A DNA stretch of 64,000 bases from Acetobacter sp. UBA5411 (GTDB lineage: Bacteria; Pseudomonadota; Alphaproteobacteria; Acetobacterales; Acetobacteraceae): assembly GCF_002409645.1 (NCBI RefSeq), contig NZ_DHNR01000037.1:72746-136745 (forward strand), given 5' to 3'. Positions 54,994-63,758 of this stretch are shown here, in pieces. How positions within the stretch are numbered: the stretch's first letter is position 1; every line of letters starts with the position of its first letter. The notes beneath the pieces are model-generated. The model was not told the DNA's origin, did no database searches, and was given only the letters and a program-made list of their open reading frames with translations. The position numbers and the translations under genes are program-made.

Positions 54994-56010
54994 GTGGTGA
55001 AGATCGATTCCCGCTCGGTCGGGAAAGTGCTGGGCGCACCTGATAACTGGCGCTTCGTACTCCTGCACGGTGATGATAGTGGCCTGATCCGGGAACATGC
55101 GGCCGCGTTGACCCGCCGCTCCGCAGGCTCACTGGATGATCCGTTCCGGGTTTCCCTTCTTGCCCGCGATGACCATTCCCGTTTTGAGGAAGAAGCAACT
55201 GCGCTGTCACTCGATGGCGGTCGACGGGTTGTCTGGGTGCGTGAAGCAACCGACGGACTGGCCGCCGCCGTCACATCCGTTCTCGACAGTCCCGCAAACA
55301 GCCTGATCATTCTGGAAGCTGGAGCTCTCCCCGCACGCGGCAAGCTCCGCAAACTGGCGGAGACCCGACCGGATTCCGCCTCCATCGGCTGTTATCCGGA
55401 AGAAGGACGCGCGCTCGAAGGGTCCGTGCGACGGATGCTGGAAGAGCGACACGTCCGGATCAGCAATGAAGCCTTGGCGTGGCTTGCTGGTCGGTTGGGC
55501 GCGGACCGGGCCGGGGTCCGCAATGAAGTGGAAAAACTTGCGCTCTACGCAGGCGAAAACGGCGAACTGCATCTCGATGACCTGATGCTCTGCATTGGCG
55601 ATTCCGGATCGGCCTCGGTCGATGACGCCGTTTTTCTCGCCATGGAAGGTGACAAGGCCGGGGCCGATCTTGCGCTAGAGCGAGCGCTGTCCGAAGGCGC
55701 GAACCCGGTGGCCGTAGCCCGTGTTCTGCTCAGCCATATTGGGCGTCTGCGCCGGGTGAAGGCGGAGCTTGAACGCGGACAGAGCCGGATGGACGCCATG
55801 AAGACGCTGCGTCCTCCTGTCTTTTTTAAGAAGCAGCAGTCATTTGAACGGGCGCTGGATGCCTGGTCACTTCCGGCCCTGCTGGATCTGGCCAAACGGA
55901 CACAGGCGTTCGAGTTCGCCTGCAAACAGACCGGTTCCATGGATGTTCTGCTGTGCCGTCGTCATCTCGCCGCAATCGCCGGCAGGGCCGCGCTCAGCCG
56001 CCGACGCTGA
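54994..56010 (+). CDS. holA: DNA polymerase III delta subunit
   Basis: 338 residues from a GTG at 54994 (GTG 54997 is equally possible). Family features: the clamp-loader ATP-fold opening VLLHGDDSGLIREHAAALTRR, LIILEAGALPARGKLRK, and a C-terminal helical collar (RRVKAELERG...FFKKQQSFERAL). The delta subunit opens the sliding clamp. It is the end of the leuS-lptE-holA block. Confidence 0.9.
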   Translation: MVKIDSRSVGKVLGAPDNWRFVLLHGDDSGLIREHAAALTRRSAGSLDDPFRVSLLARDDHSRFEEEATALSLDGGRRVVWVREATDGLAAAVTSVLDSPANSLIILEAGALPARGKLRKLAETRPDSASIGCYPEEGRALEGSVRRMLEERHVRISNEALAWLAGRLGADRAGVRNEVEKLALYAGENGELHLDDLMLCIGDSGSASVDDAVFLAMEGDKAGADLALERALSEGANPVAVARVLLSHIGRLRRVKAELERGQSRMDAMKTLRPPVFFKKQQSFERALDAWSLPALLDLAKRTQAFEFACKQTGSMDVLLCRRHLAAIAGRAALSRRR

Positions 56011-56082
56011 CAGAGCATATACAACTGGTTGCCTCTTGCAGGGAGCGCTGATTTTCCCACCGGTTTCCTGATCGCAAACGGT

Positions 56083-56148
56083 TTCCAAAGGCAGGCCTTT
56101 GGCGGGGTTCGGGGCAGCGCCCCGTAAATTTCTCCCGGCAAAAAAAGC
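56083..56148. repeat. Extragenic palindromic element
   Basis: A GC-rich stretch between convergent holA and scpB with CCTTTGGCGGGGTTCGGGG and a six-base stem CGGGGC-AGC-GCCCCG at 56110-56124. It resembles intergenic elements found in many copies in alphaproteobacterial genomes. Its copy number here is unknown. Confidence 0.45.
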
Positions 56149-56170
56149 TACAGCAGAAGAACCATTGGTG

Positions 56171-57058
56171 TCAGTCGTCTGCGAGACCGCCAGCAGACCC
56201 GGCAGGTGACGCTTCTTCCTCGACAATGACGCCCTCCGCCTCTTCAATCGGCGCGGGATGAGGCGCCAGCAGGTCGGCTGTATTTTCCGCAGGCCGCCTT
56301 GGCGACGTCGGCATATCGCCCATCAGCTCTTCCCGACGCGGCAGGTCGTTGAGGCTCTTCAGACCGAAATGGCGCAGGAAATCGGGCGTTGTGCCCCACA
56401 GGACCGGGCGTCCCGGCACTTCCTTCCGGCCACGTGGCGCGATCAGCGATTCCTCGATCAGCGTATCCAGTATGTTCTGATTGACGCTGACTCCGCGGAT
56501 TTCCTCGATCTCGGCGCGGGTACAGGGCTGATGATAGGCAATGATCGCCAGCGTCTCCATGGTCGCCCGCTGAAGCCTGCGCGGCTTGGGCATGACCCGT
56601 GTCAGGCGCGGAGCAAGATCAGCGGCGGTGCGAAACTGCCAGCCTCCTGCAACCTCTACAGGCACAACGCCGCGTCCCTCATACCGGGATACAAGCGCGG
56701 TGAGCACAGCGCGCACATAGGCCCCGATGTCGTCCACCGTATCAGGGATCAGTCCCTGTCCCTCGAGCAGCCCGAGAATGGCACGGGCGCTGACGGGATC
56801 GGTGCTGGCGAAAATCATCGCCTCCACAATCCGGACCGCTTCGTCAGATGGCGTTGTCTGGGCTGGTGGCTTGCATTCGCTCTGCATGAGCGCCGCAATC
56901 ACGGCTGCCTCTTCATCTCTAGACTCGACGGTTTCAGAAAGGGGAGCTTTTCCTTCAAGCAGCACATCGACCTGAACAGCAGCCATCGACTCTGTCAGGG
57001 CATGGCTCTCAGACGGAGCGACACCGTTTTCATCCGGTGGCTGCACGGTGTCATTCAT
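56171..57058 (-). CDS. scpB: Segregation and condensation protein B
   Basis: 295 residues. The core (about 70-215) carries the two winged helices of ScpB: RIVEAMIFASTDPVSARAI, WQFRTAADLAP, LSIIAYHQPCTRAEIEEIRGVSVN-like block and LIEESLIAPRG. Both ends are acidic, Pro/Ala-rich extensions. ScpB binds ScpA and Smc in the condensin-like complex. It overlaps scpA (ATGA) immediately upstream. Confidence 0.9.
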   Translation of the reverse strand: MNDTVQPPDENGVAPSESHALTESMAAVQVDVLLEGKAPLSETVESRDEEAAVIAALMQSECKPPAQTTPSDEAVRIVEAMIFASTDPVSARAILGLLEGQGLIPDTVDDIGAYVRAVLTALVSRYEGRGVVPVEVAGGWQFRTAADLAPRLTRVMPKPRRLQRATMETLAIIAYHQPCTRAEIEEIRGVSVNQNILDTLIEESLIAPRGRKEVPGRPVLWGTTPDFLRHFGLKSLNDLPRREELMGDMPTSPRRPAENTADLLAPHPAPIEEAEGVIVEEEASPAGSAGGLADD

Positions 57059-57894
57059 GCTTCTTCCCCCTGCGGTCTGAGCATGATGCGCCCGAACGCC
57101 TCGTCCTGTTTCAATTCCAGCATGCCGCTCTTGGCCAACTCCAGCCCGGCGATCAGCGTTCCCGCCATCGCCGCACGGCGGATGCGCACACCTTCGACCT
57201 CATCGGTGCCATCGGGCAGGTCCGGCATGAAATCGTCCAGCGCGTTCCAGCCGGGCGGCGTGCTGCCCAGCAGCTTGCGTAGCCGGGCCAGCGCATCCTG
57301 CACGGACCAGAACCGGATGGTGCGAGGCGTATAGACACGATGCCGCGCCGAACGGCGGATGACGGCCATATAGGCCCGCATCAACTGTGGCACGTCCAGC
57401 GCCAGACCGGACCGATCGATTTCCACAAGCGTTTCGCTGGCGCCACGGGAAAAGACATCGCGTCCAAGCTGCGGACGGACCGCCATCCACTCAGCCGCCG
57501 CGCCAATCCGGGCCAGTTCTTCCAGTCGAGCCGCGAGAAGTTCCGCCGCATCCTCGGCTTCCTCATCAGGGCCGTCTTCCGGAGGCAGAAGCAGGCGTGA
57601 TTTCAGCCAGGCCAGCCACGCTGCCATGACCAGCCAATCTGCAGCCAGTTCCAGCCGGATCGACCGGGCAGACTCCACAACGGCAAGATACTGTTCGACA
57701 AGCTGGAGAATCGAGATCTTGGCCAGATCGACCTTCTGCGCGCGCGCAAGATCAAGCAGCAGATCAAGCGGTCCCTCGAATCCCTCCAAATGCAGCAGGG
57801 GAGACCGAAGCTCTCCCCCTTCCTCCTGCGGCGCTCCTGTCCCGTCTCCCTTTTCCGGGCTGCACATGCCCTGAAAGCCGCAGTCAGATAGCAT
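57055..57894 (-). CDS. scpA: Segregation and condensation protein A
   Basis: About 279 residues from the ATG at 57894, four bases after the upstream gene's stop; the open frame continues into that gene, and a later ATG at 57867 is possible. The kleisin signature LHLEGFEGPLDLLLDLARAQKVDLAKISILQLVEQYL marks the N-terminal Smc-binding part, followed by the conserved EYLVMAAWLAWLKSRLLLP region and a C-terminal winged helix. Links Smc heads to ScpB. Confidence 0.9.
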   Translation of the reverse strand: MLSDCGFQGMCSPEKGDGTGAPQEEGGELRSPLLHLEGFEGPLDLLLDLARAQKVDLAKISILQLVEQYLAVVESARSIRLELAADWLVMAAWLAWLKSRLLLPPEDGPDEEAEDAAELLAARLEELARIGAAAEWMAVRPQLGRDVFSRGASETLVEIDRSGLALDVPQLMRAYMAVIRRSARHRVYTPRTIRFWSVQDALARLRKLLGSTPPGWNALDDFMPDLPDGTDEVEGVRIRRAAMAGTLIAGLELAKSGMLELKQDEAFGRIMLRPQGEEA

Positions 57895-57898
57895 GAAC

Positions 57899-58927
57899 TC
57901 AGGGGCGCAGGACGTTACAGGCATGCCCATGTTCACGCAGGCTGTCACAGAACGCCCGGGCGGATGCGATGCTGTCGAATCCCCTCGTGCGCAGACGGTA
58001 GAAAATCGCGTTGGTGTGGGTCACCTTCTCGATCACAGGAGAACGCCCGGCCAACAGATCGGGAGAAGCGCTCTTGATCCTATCCCACTCCTTGAGAGCG
58101 GCATCCTGAGAGTTGAGGGCGGCAAGCTGGACGCCATAAGGCCCGGACGTCGCGGCAGGAACAGCGCGGGTGGCCTTCGGTGCTTCGGGTTTCGCCGCAA
58201 CCGGTTTCGCTTCAGGATGGCTTGGTGGGGCAACCGGCTTTTTGGCTTCAGGCGGGGCTTCTTCAATCGCACCATTACCGGCATCCGCAGCTGGCGCTTC
58301 ATCGCCAGCGGTGGAAGGTGCACTCGTAATGTCCTCGCTCGGCAGTCCCTTGCCGGGAGCCGCTTTTTCAGGGTCAACCGGGGTTACGGTGTCTTCCGCT
58401 GCAGGAACCTGATCGCTTCCGGCTGCGGCGGTCTTTTCATCCGCTGGAGCCGCATCCTTCGCGGGCACGTCCTGCGGCGCGTCCTCTTTCGCAGCGGCCC
58501 CATAACGGGCCGCGAGTGCCGCCGGATCAGGCTGCTCAGGAGACGGCGCAAGATGTGTCGCTCCCTGCTGCTCTGTCTCCATGGGCGGCGGCATCATGTC
58601 GTTCAGCTCCATCCCGCCCGGATCGAGAGGCTTCTCACGAATGGGTTCAGGAGGCGGCCCAAACACGGGAATACCGCTCTGGTGATGCCCTATCAGCGAC
58701 CAGCCGCCCACACCGACCAGCAGCAGCGCACCGAGCCCCACTGCGCCATAGGTCAGTGCGCGGGTTGTCTTGTCCGCAGGCAGGAGCGAGCTGAGCGCAA
58801 ACGCCTTGGTGCCCCGGTTACGACGCGGAGGGGCAAGATCGTCATCATAATCCGTCGCCATGCGCTCACGGGCACGGCTGAGACGGTCTTCATGTGGGTT
58901 GGGTGGCGGGGAATCGGTCTCGGTCAT
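57899..58927 (-). CDS. SPOR-domain membrane protein
   Basis: 342 residues. A cytoplasmic N-terminus rich in charge, one transmembrane helix near residues 50-70 (GAVGLGALLLVGVGGWSLIG), a long Pro/Ala/Glu linker, and a C-terminal SPOR domain (about 265-342; YGVQLAALNSQDAAL, FYRLRTRGF). SPOR domains bind denuded septal peptidoglycan, pointing to a role in cell division. Its start overlaps the argS stop (ATGA). Confidence 0.85.
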   Translation of the reverse strand: MTETDSPPPNPHEDRLSRARERMATDYDDDLAPPRRNRGTKAFALSSLLPADKTTRALTYGAVGLGALLLVGVGGWSLIGHHQSGIPVFGPPPEPIREKPLDPGGMELNDMMPPPMETEQQGATHLAPSPEQPDPAALAARYGAAAKEDAPQDVPAKDAAPADEKTAAAGSDQVPAAEDTVTPVDPEKAAPGKGLPSEDITSAPSTAGDEAPAADAGNGAIEEAPPEAKKPVAPPSHPEAKPVAAKPEAPKATRAVPAATSGPYGVQLAALNSQDAALKEWDRIKSASPDLLAGRSPVIEKVTHTNAIFYRLRTRGFDSIASARAFCDSLREHGHACNVLRP

Positions 58928-60711
58928 CGCATTTCCTCGACGGGTTCAACACCCATGACAGCCAGACCGGAGCGGATGGCCATGGCCGTCGCCGCTACCA
59001 GCGCCACACGGGCCAGTGTTCCTTCACGGTCATTCTCCTGCAGGAAGCGCAGGGTGGTTTCATCGCGGCCCCGGTTCCACAGTGCGTGGAAGTCAGCAGC
59101 CAGATCGCCCAGATAGAAAGCGATGCGATGCGGCTCGCGGGCGGCGGCGGCTCCTTCGATCGTACGGGGCCAGCTTGCAATCCGGCGCAACAGCGCGATC
59201 TCGGCGTCGGCGATGAGCGCCTTGAGTGACACCGTTTCCAGCGCAGCCGATGTGACAGCCTCTGCTCCCAGCATTTCTTCGGCGGCACGCAGAACCGAGC
59301 GGCAGCGTGCATGGGCATACTGCACATAGAACACCGGATTGTCGCGGGTCTGCGCCACTACCGCGTCCAGATCGAACTCCATCTGCGCATCGCTCTTGCG
59401 GGTCAGCATGGTGAAGCGCACGGCGTCCTTGCCCACTTCGTCCAGCAAGTCGCTCAGCGTCACAAAGGTGCCAGCGCGTTTGGACATGCGGACCGGCTGG
59501 CCGTCGCGCACGATATGCACGATCTGGCACAGCAGTATTTCCAGTGCCACCTTGCCGTCCGTCAGCGCCTTCACTGCCGCTTTCATGCGGCTGACATAGC
59601 CACCGTGATCCGCACCCAGCACGTCAACCAGCACCTGCTCGCCGCGCTCGATCTTGTCGAGGTGGTAGCCGATGTCATTGGCGAAATAGGTGTTGGTGCC
59701 GTCCGACTTGCGGAGCGGACGATCCACATCGTCGCCAAATTCGGTCGAGCGGAACAGCGTCTGCGGGCGGGCTTCCCAGTCGTCAGGCAGCTTGCCCTTG
59801 GGTGGCTCCAGCACGCCCTCGTAGAGCAGGCCTTTGGCTTCGAGCATCTTGATAGCACGGTCAGTCACACCATCCGCCAGCACTTTCGCTTCGGAAGTGA
59901 ACACATCGTGCTTTACGCCGAGGGTCAGCAGATCCTCACGGATACCGTCCATCATGCGGGCGACGGCGAAATCCTTCACAAGCGTGAACCACTTCTCGGC
60001 GGGCGCAGGCTTTGCGCCGTCCTCGGCGAGGGAAGTGCCGTGCGCTTCAGCCAGAGCTTGCCCGATGGGGATCAGATACTCGCCCTGATATTGCAGACCA
60101 TTCGGAGTGATGGCGTTGAATGCCTCGGCGTCCATCGTCGAGCCGATAGCCTGAAGGTAACGCCAGTAGGTCGCCCAAGCCAGCGCTGCGACCTGATTGC
60201 CCGCGTCGTTGATGTAGAATTCCTTGGTGACGTCGTAGCCAGCCTTGTCCAGCAGATTGGCCAGCGCGTCACCGACAACAGCACCGCGACAGTGACCAAC
60301 ATGGATCGGACCGGTCGGGTTGCAGGAGACGTATTCGACGTTGACCTTCGTGCCCTTGCCGATCTGCGAGTCACCGAAAGACTCGCCAGCTTTCAGAACG
60401 GCGGGGATGACGTCCTGCAGGACGGAATGATTGAGGGTGATGTTGACGAAGCCCGGGCCAGCAGCCTCGGCGGAGGCGATTCCCTCAACGCCGAGAAGCG
60501 ATGTCGCAATATCGGCGGCGATGTCGGCCGGCTTGCGACGCGCCGGTTTGGCGGCGATCAGCGCCGCATTCGTGGCCATGTCACCATGCGCGGGGTCGCG
60601 TGTCGGAGTCAGTTCCACGCGGGCGAGGAGATCCTCGCTGATATCCGGCACGATGCGACGCAGGACATCCAGTACATGTGCGCGGTAACGTTGGAACAGA
60701 CAGTCAGACAT
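58924..60711 (-). CDS. argS: Arginyl-tRNA synthetase
   Basis: 595 residues. The HIGH-equivalent PIHVGHCRGA (about residue 132) and KMSK-equivalent RMSKRAGTFV (about 415) are present, with the N-terminal additive domain (residues 1-110) and C-terminal anticodon-binding helices (DALRxMRIAFYL-type region). Attaches arginine to tRNA-Arg. It heads the minus-strand run argS-SPOR-scpA-scpB with overlapping or near-overlapping genes. Confidence 0.97.
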   Translation of the reverse strand: MSDCLFQRYRAHVLDVLRRIVPDISEDLLARVELTPTRDPAHGDMATNAALIAAKPARRKPADIAADIATSLLGVEGIASAEAAGPGFVNITLNHSVLQDVIPAVLKAGESFGDSQIGKGTKVNVEYVSCNPTGPIHVGHCRGAVVGDALANLLDKAGYDVTKEFYINDAGNQVAALAWATYWRYLQAIGSTMDAEAFNAITPNGLQYQGEYLIPIGQALAEAHGTSLAEDGAKPAPAEKWFTLVKDFAVARMMDGIREDLLTLGVKHDVFTSEAKVLADGVTDRAIKMLEAKGLLYEGVLEPPKGKLPDDWEARPQTLFRSTEFGDDVDRPLRKSDGTNTYFANDIGYHLDKIERGEQVLVDVLGADHGGYVSRMKAAVKALTDGKVALEILLCQIVHIVRDGQPVRMSKRAGTFVTLSDLLDEVGKDAVRFTMLTRKSDAQMEFDLDAVVAQTRDNPVFYVQYAHARCRSVLRAAEEMLGAEAVTSAALETVSLKALIADAEIALLRRIASWPRTIEGAAAAREPHRIAFYLGDLAADFHALWNRGRDETTLRFLQENDREGTLARVALVAATAMAIRSGLAVMGVEPVEEMR

Positions 60712-60837
60712 GCGTGCGGGCTCCCCCCTTTTGTTTGGCGCGTTGTAAGTCAGCGCCCCTTGATCCAGCGGATGTCGTCATACAGCGCAATGACGGGAAA
60801 CGCGACTGCGGCAGAATCGAAAGAACGATAAACCCGA

Positions 60838-61779
60838 TCAGCGCCGCAAGTCGGTCGCCAGTTCATCACCGAACCCGCCTGCATCACGGAAAAACTCCCG
60901 CAGCAGTTCCAGAAAGGCCCGCACATTGGCGTTGGACTGCTGACGCGGCAGCATGACTGCATAGAGATCGACTTTTTCACCATAAAAATCAGGCAGGATT
61001 CGGACCAGTCGCCCGCTGGCGATGTCTTTGTACACATCGCTGAGCAGCTTGTAGGCGATTCCGCGTCCAGAGACCGCCCAGTCATGGATGATTTCACAGT
61101 TGGTGCTGGAAAGCTTCGGATTCACCGTGACCACATGCTTTTCGGTCTCGTTGCCGACGGCCCATTTATTGAGAACAGTCATTGTTTTCTGCCGTCGGAT
61201 ACACAGACATTCATGATTGACGAGATCATCCGGCGTTTGCGGCAGAGGCCGATTCTCGAAATAGGTCGGGGAGGCACAGAGCACCCGTCGCGTGGTGGCC
61301 AGAAGCGTGACGATCGATCCCGGCGTGTCGGGCAGACCAAGGCGGATATTGATATCCAGAAGGCCGTCGCCGGGGTCGTGGATGCCTTCGCTGGCCAGCA
61401 CGAGACTGATCTGGAGCTGGGGATAGCGTTCGCTGAACGCTTCGATGAACGGGGCGATCTGTCGACGCCCCAGTTCCATCGGCGCGCCAACAATCAGGCT
61501 ACCCTGCGGCTCGCTGCTGGCTGAGGCGATCTCGTTTTCAAGCGTGTCGATTTCCGCAACGATCACCAGTGCCCGCTCGTAATAGACCTGTCCGGCCTCA
61601 CTGAGACGAAAGACCCGGGTGGTTCTGATGATGAGCGTCACACCAAGCCGGGCTTCAAGGGTCGCCAGTCTTCGGGAAATGACAGCCGGTGACGTGCCGA
61701 CAGCGCGGGCAGCGGCGGTGATACTGCCCGCATCGACAAGGTTGATGAAAAATCTCAGATCGCTGGCTTCGCCCTGCAT
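60838..61779 (-). CDS. LysR-family transcriptional regulator
   Basis: 313 residues. An N-terminal winged helix-turn-helix (residues 5-62; LRFFINLVDAGSITAAARAVGTSPAVISRRLATLEARLG) and a type 2 periplasmic-binding-like effector domain (about 90-295; SLIVGAP, LNHECLCIRR). It is divergent from the lipocalin-like gene with about 110 bases between their start codons and may regulate it. The effector is unknown. Confidence 0.9.
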   Translation of the reverse strand: MQGEASDLRFFINLVDAGSITAAARAVGTSPAVISRRLATLEARLGVTLIIRTTRVFRLSEAGQVYYERALVIVAEIDTLENEIASASSEPQGSLIVGAPMELGRRQIAPFIEAFSERYPQLQISLVLASEGIHDPGDGLLDINIRLGLPDTPGSIVTLLATTRRVLCASPTYFENRPLPQTPDDLVNHECLCIRRQKTMTVLNKWAVGNETEKHVVTVNPKLSSTNCEIIHDWAVSGRGIAYKLLSDVYKDIASGRLVRILPDFYGEKVDLYAVMLPRQQSNANVRAFLELLREFFRDAGGFGDELATDLRR

Positions 61780-61888
61780 GTCACTGGTCCATTGTTGCGT
61801 CAGCTGAAAAAGCGTTTTGTTTTTAAGGCCGCTACCGGATCACCATTTCTTGAGCGCATACTCCACTCAAATCAGAGGAGTTATAGAC

Positions 61889-62422
61889 GTGAATATCGTT
61901 CAGGAGAAAAGTCCCAAGTCGCCAGAAATGAAGTCTGTTGCGACAGGTGTCGCTGCTTCAGATGAAAAAAACAAACATTTGTCTGAGCTGGTTGGCGAAG
62001 ATCTCAAGAAGGCCCTGATCGGCACATGGCAGCTTGTTTCCTATCAGGTTGAGCTGCAGGAAACGGGCGAATTCATTGATGCGATGGGCGAAACCCCGCG
62101 TGGCCGTGTCATCTTCACCCCCGACAACTGGGTGGCTTTCAATCTGGAAGGCAGCAACCGCACGCCTGCGGAAACCGTGGACGATCATCTGGCGCTGCTG
62201 AACACGCTGGTTGCCTATATCGGTCGCTATCGCATCGAGGGAAACCAGTGGGTCACCACGGTTGAGACGGCCTGGGCACCACAATGGGTCGGCACCGAGC
62301 AACGTCGCACGGTGAAAGTGGATGGCGAGTTTGCCAGCGTTATTACGCCCTGGCGGAAAATGCCGAACTGGGGTGGTGGCAAGATGTCACGCAGCATCAT
62401 CCGCTTCCGCCGGGCCAGTTAA
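61889..62422 (+). CDS. Lipocalin-like domain protein
   Basis: 177 residues from a GTG at 61889, chosen because AGAGGAG lies nine bases upstream; the frame is open further back without a ribosome site. A lipocalin-like fold is suggested by LIGTWQLVSYQVE at about residue 45, GRVIFTPDNWVAF, a TVDDHLALLNTLVAYIGRYRIEG strand set and a closing SIIRFRRA. Many such proteins are small stress or catabolism-related factors with unclear ligands. The divergent LysR regulator is a candidate controller. Confidence 0.75.
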   Translation: MNIVQEKSPKSPEMKSVATGVAASDEKNKHLSELVGEDLKKALIGTWQLVSYQVELQETGEFIDAMGETPRGRVIFTPDNWVAFNLEGSNRTPAETVDDHLALLNTLVAYIGRYRIEGNQWVTTVETAWAPQWVGTEQRRTVKVDGEFASVITPWRKMPNWGGGKMSRSIIRFRRAS

Positions 62423-62430
62423 GTTGGCTG

Positions 62431-62466
62431 GTCATTACTCCGGAAATTCAGTCCCGGAGTAATGAC
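62431..62466 (+). terminator. Long stem-loop after the lipocalin-like gene
   Basis: Perfect 13-base arms (GTCATTACTCCGG and its complement) with a ten-base loop, starting eight bases after the stop codon. Probably a terminator for the lipocalin-like gene, though the following T tract is short. Confidence 0.6.
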
Positions 62467-62469
62467 CTT

Positions 62470-62507
62470 TGATTACGGAACAATCGGATGAGATTGTTTC
62501 GTAATCA
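62470..62507 (+). other. Second stem-loop in tandem
   Basis: Arms of 16 bases (TGATTACGGAACAATC and its near complement, one mismatch) with a six-base loop, three bases after the first hairpin. A TTTTT run follows about ten bases later. It may act as a second terminator. Confidence 0.55.
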
Positions 62508-62666
62508 GTTACGAGAATTTTTCTGCCTGTTGCCGTTAAGCAAAGTGGATAGATATTTCATCGATCCACTCAGATATAAAAAATATTTGATTTTAAGGAA
62601 TGCCTAGCAAACATTCGCTGTCCAAAAGCAGATATACTCTACAATCTATGAAATAGTTCCCAGACA

Positions 62667-63758
62667 TCACGCTGAAACAAAATCTTTCCTGATTTTTTCA
62701 AGGATCAGAAAGCCATTTTCTTGAAATGTATCCGGTCCATAATCCGCTCTAACATCATGCATGGCCCGTTTTCCTAAACGTTCCAACATGGAAGGATCAG
62801 AAAATATCTTTTCGAGATTGGCACATATCGTTTCAGGCAAAGCATCCGTCAGAACAAATCCAGTCTCATTGTCACGCACACTTTTCTGAAGTTCGCCGAC
62901 AGGTGTCGCCATGACAGGAAGACCTGCCGCCATAGCTTCGTGAGCAGCCAGACACATTCCTTCAAACAAGGACGGCTGAATATAAACGTGTAGATGCTCA
63001 AGAAAGGCCGCCGTATCTTGTTTTGATAAAAGACCAACCAGCGACACTTTATTCTGCATATCATAGCGATTGATCATGCTCTGAAGTTCATCTCTCTGGT
63101 GTCCCTCCCCAACAATCGTAAGGCACACACGATCTGCCAAAGCAGGATTTCTTTCCCGAAAAAGATGTAATCCTTCCAGCAAGACAAAATAGTTTTTCTG
63201 CTCTGCCAATCTGCCAATACTACCTAAACGCAGTACTCCATCACCATTCCAATAATCGGAAACCGTGACTGAAGTGTCGCAGCAATAAAGCGGCCAAGAC
63301 ATGATATGGTTTTTCGGCACCCCCACGTCGGTTTCCAGAAACCGTGCCACAGTAGGTGAGTCTGCAATCCATAATTTCGAAAAATTCTGAATGGCTTTCG
63401 TATAGGACCTTACAGTCGCGCTATGTTTCCAGCTGACAACGGGAACGCCTGTCAGTTTACCCGCGATTTGCCCAACAAGAGTAGCAGCACTCAATGAAGT
63501 CCAAATAAAATCTGGTTTTAACTTACGAATTATTTTAACAAGACTAAATATATTTCTTATTTTACTACGCTTTCGACTGGCCATAAGCGTATAGGACAGG
63601 CCCGCTTCATCAAGACGACCTGCCCCCAGCATGTCACGAGCCTCACAACTGACAATCTCAACGCTATGTCCATATTGCTTAAATACTTCAACAATCTGCG
63701 GAATAACGAACTGAGTACCACCATTCTCAAGGCTCGTAATCAAATAAAGAATTTTCAC
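62667..63758 (-). CDS. Family 4 glycosyltransferase
   Basis: About 363 residues from a GTG at 63758; a TTG at 63785 is in frame but no ribosome site supports it. A GT-B fold is shown by YLITSLENGGTQFVIPQ near the start (nucleotide-independent first Rossmann domain) and the GT4 donor-site block SLFEGMCLAAHEAMAAGLPVMATPVGEL (about residue 270), with the ESGLE-like E-x7-E pattern. The protein is likely cytoplasmic, building a cell-surface polysaccharide. It is AT-richer than its neighbours, which could indicate later acquisition. The gene stands alone at the window edge. Confidence 0.85.
   Translation of the reverse strand: MKILYLITSLENGGTQFVIPQIVEVFKQYGHSVEIVSCEARDMLGAGRLDEAGLSYTLMASRKRSKIRNIFSLVKIIRKLKPDFIWTSLSAATLVGQIAGKLTGVPVVSWKHSATVRSYTKAIQNFSKLWIADSPTVARFLETDVGVPKNHIMSWPLYCCDTSVTVSDYWNGDGVLRLGSIGRLAEQKNYFVLLEGLHLFRERNPALADRVCLTIVGEGHQRDELQSMINRYDMQNKVSLVGLLSKQDTAAFLEHLHVYIQPSLFEGMCLAAHEAMAAGLPVMATPVGELQKSVRDNETGFVLTDALPETICANLEKIFSDPSMLERLGKRAMHDVRADYGPDTFQENGFLILEKIRKDFVSA

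Noticed and set aside
51071..55098. Long minus-strand open frames (671, 345 and 562 codons) opposite DUF3576, leuS, lptE and the start of holA
   Set aside because: All are shadows of well-supported plus-strand genes with HIGH/KMSKS and lipobox motifs; the antisense proteins have no recognisable features.
59311..60831. A 506-codon plus-strand frame opposite argS
   Set aside because: Antisense to a bona fide arginyl-tRNA synthetase gene; composition artefact.
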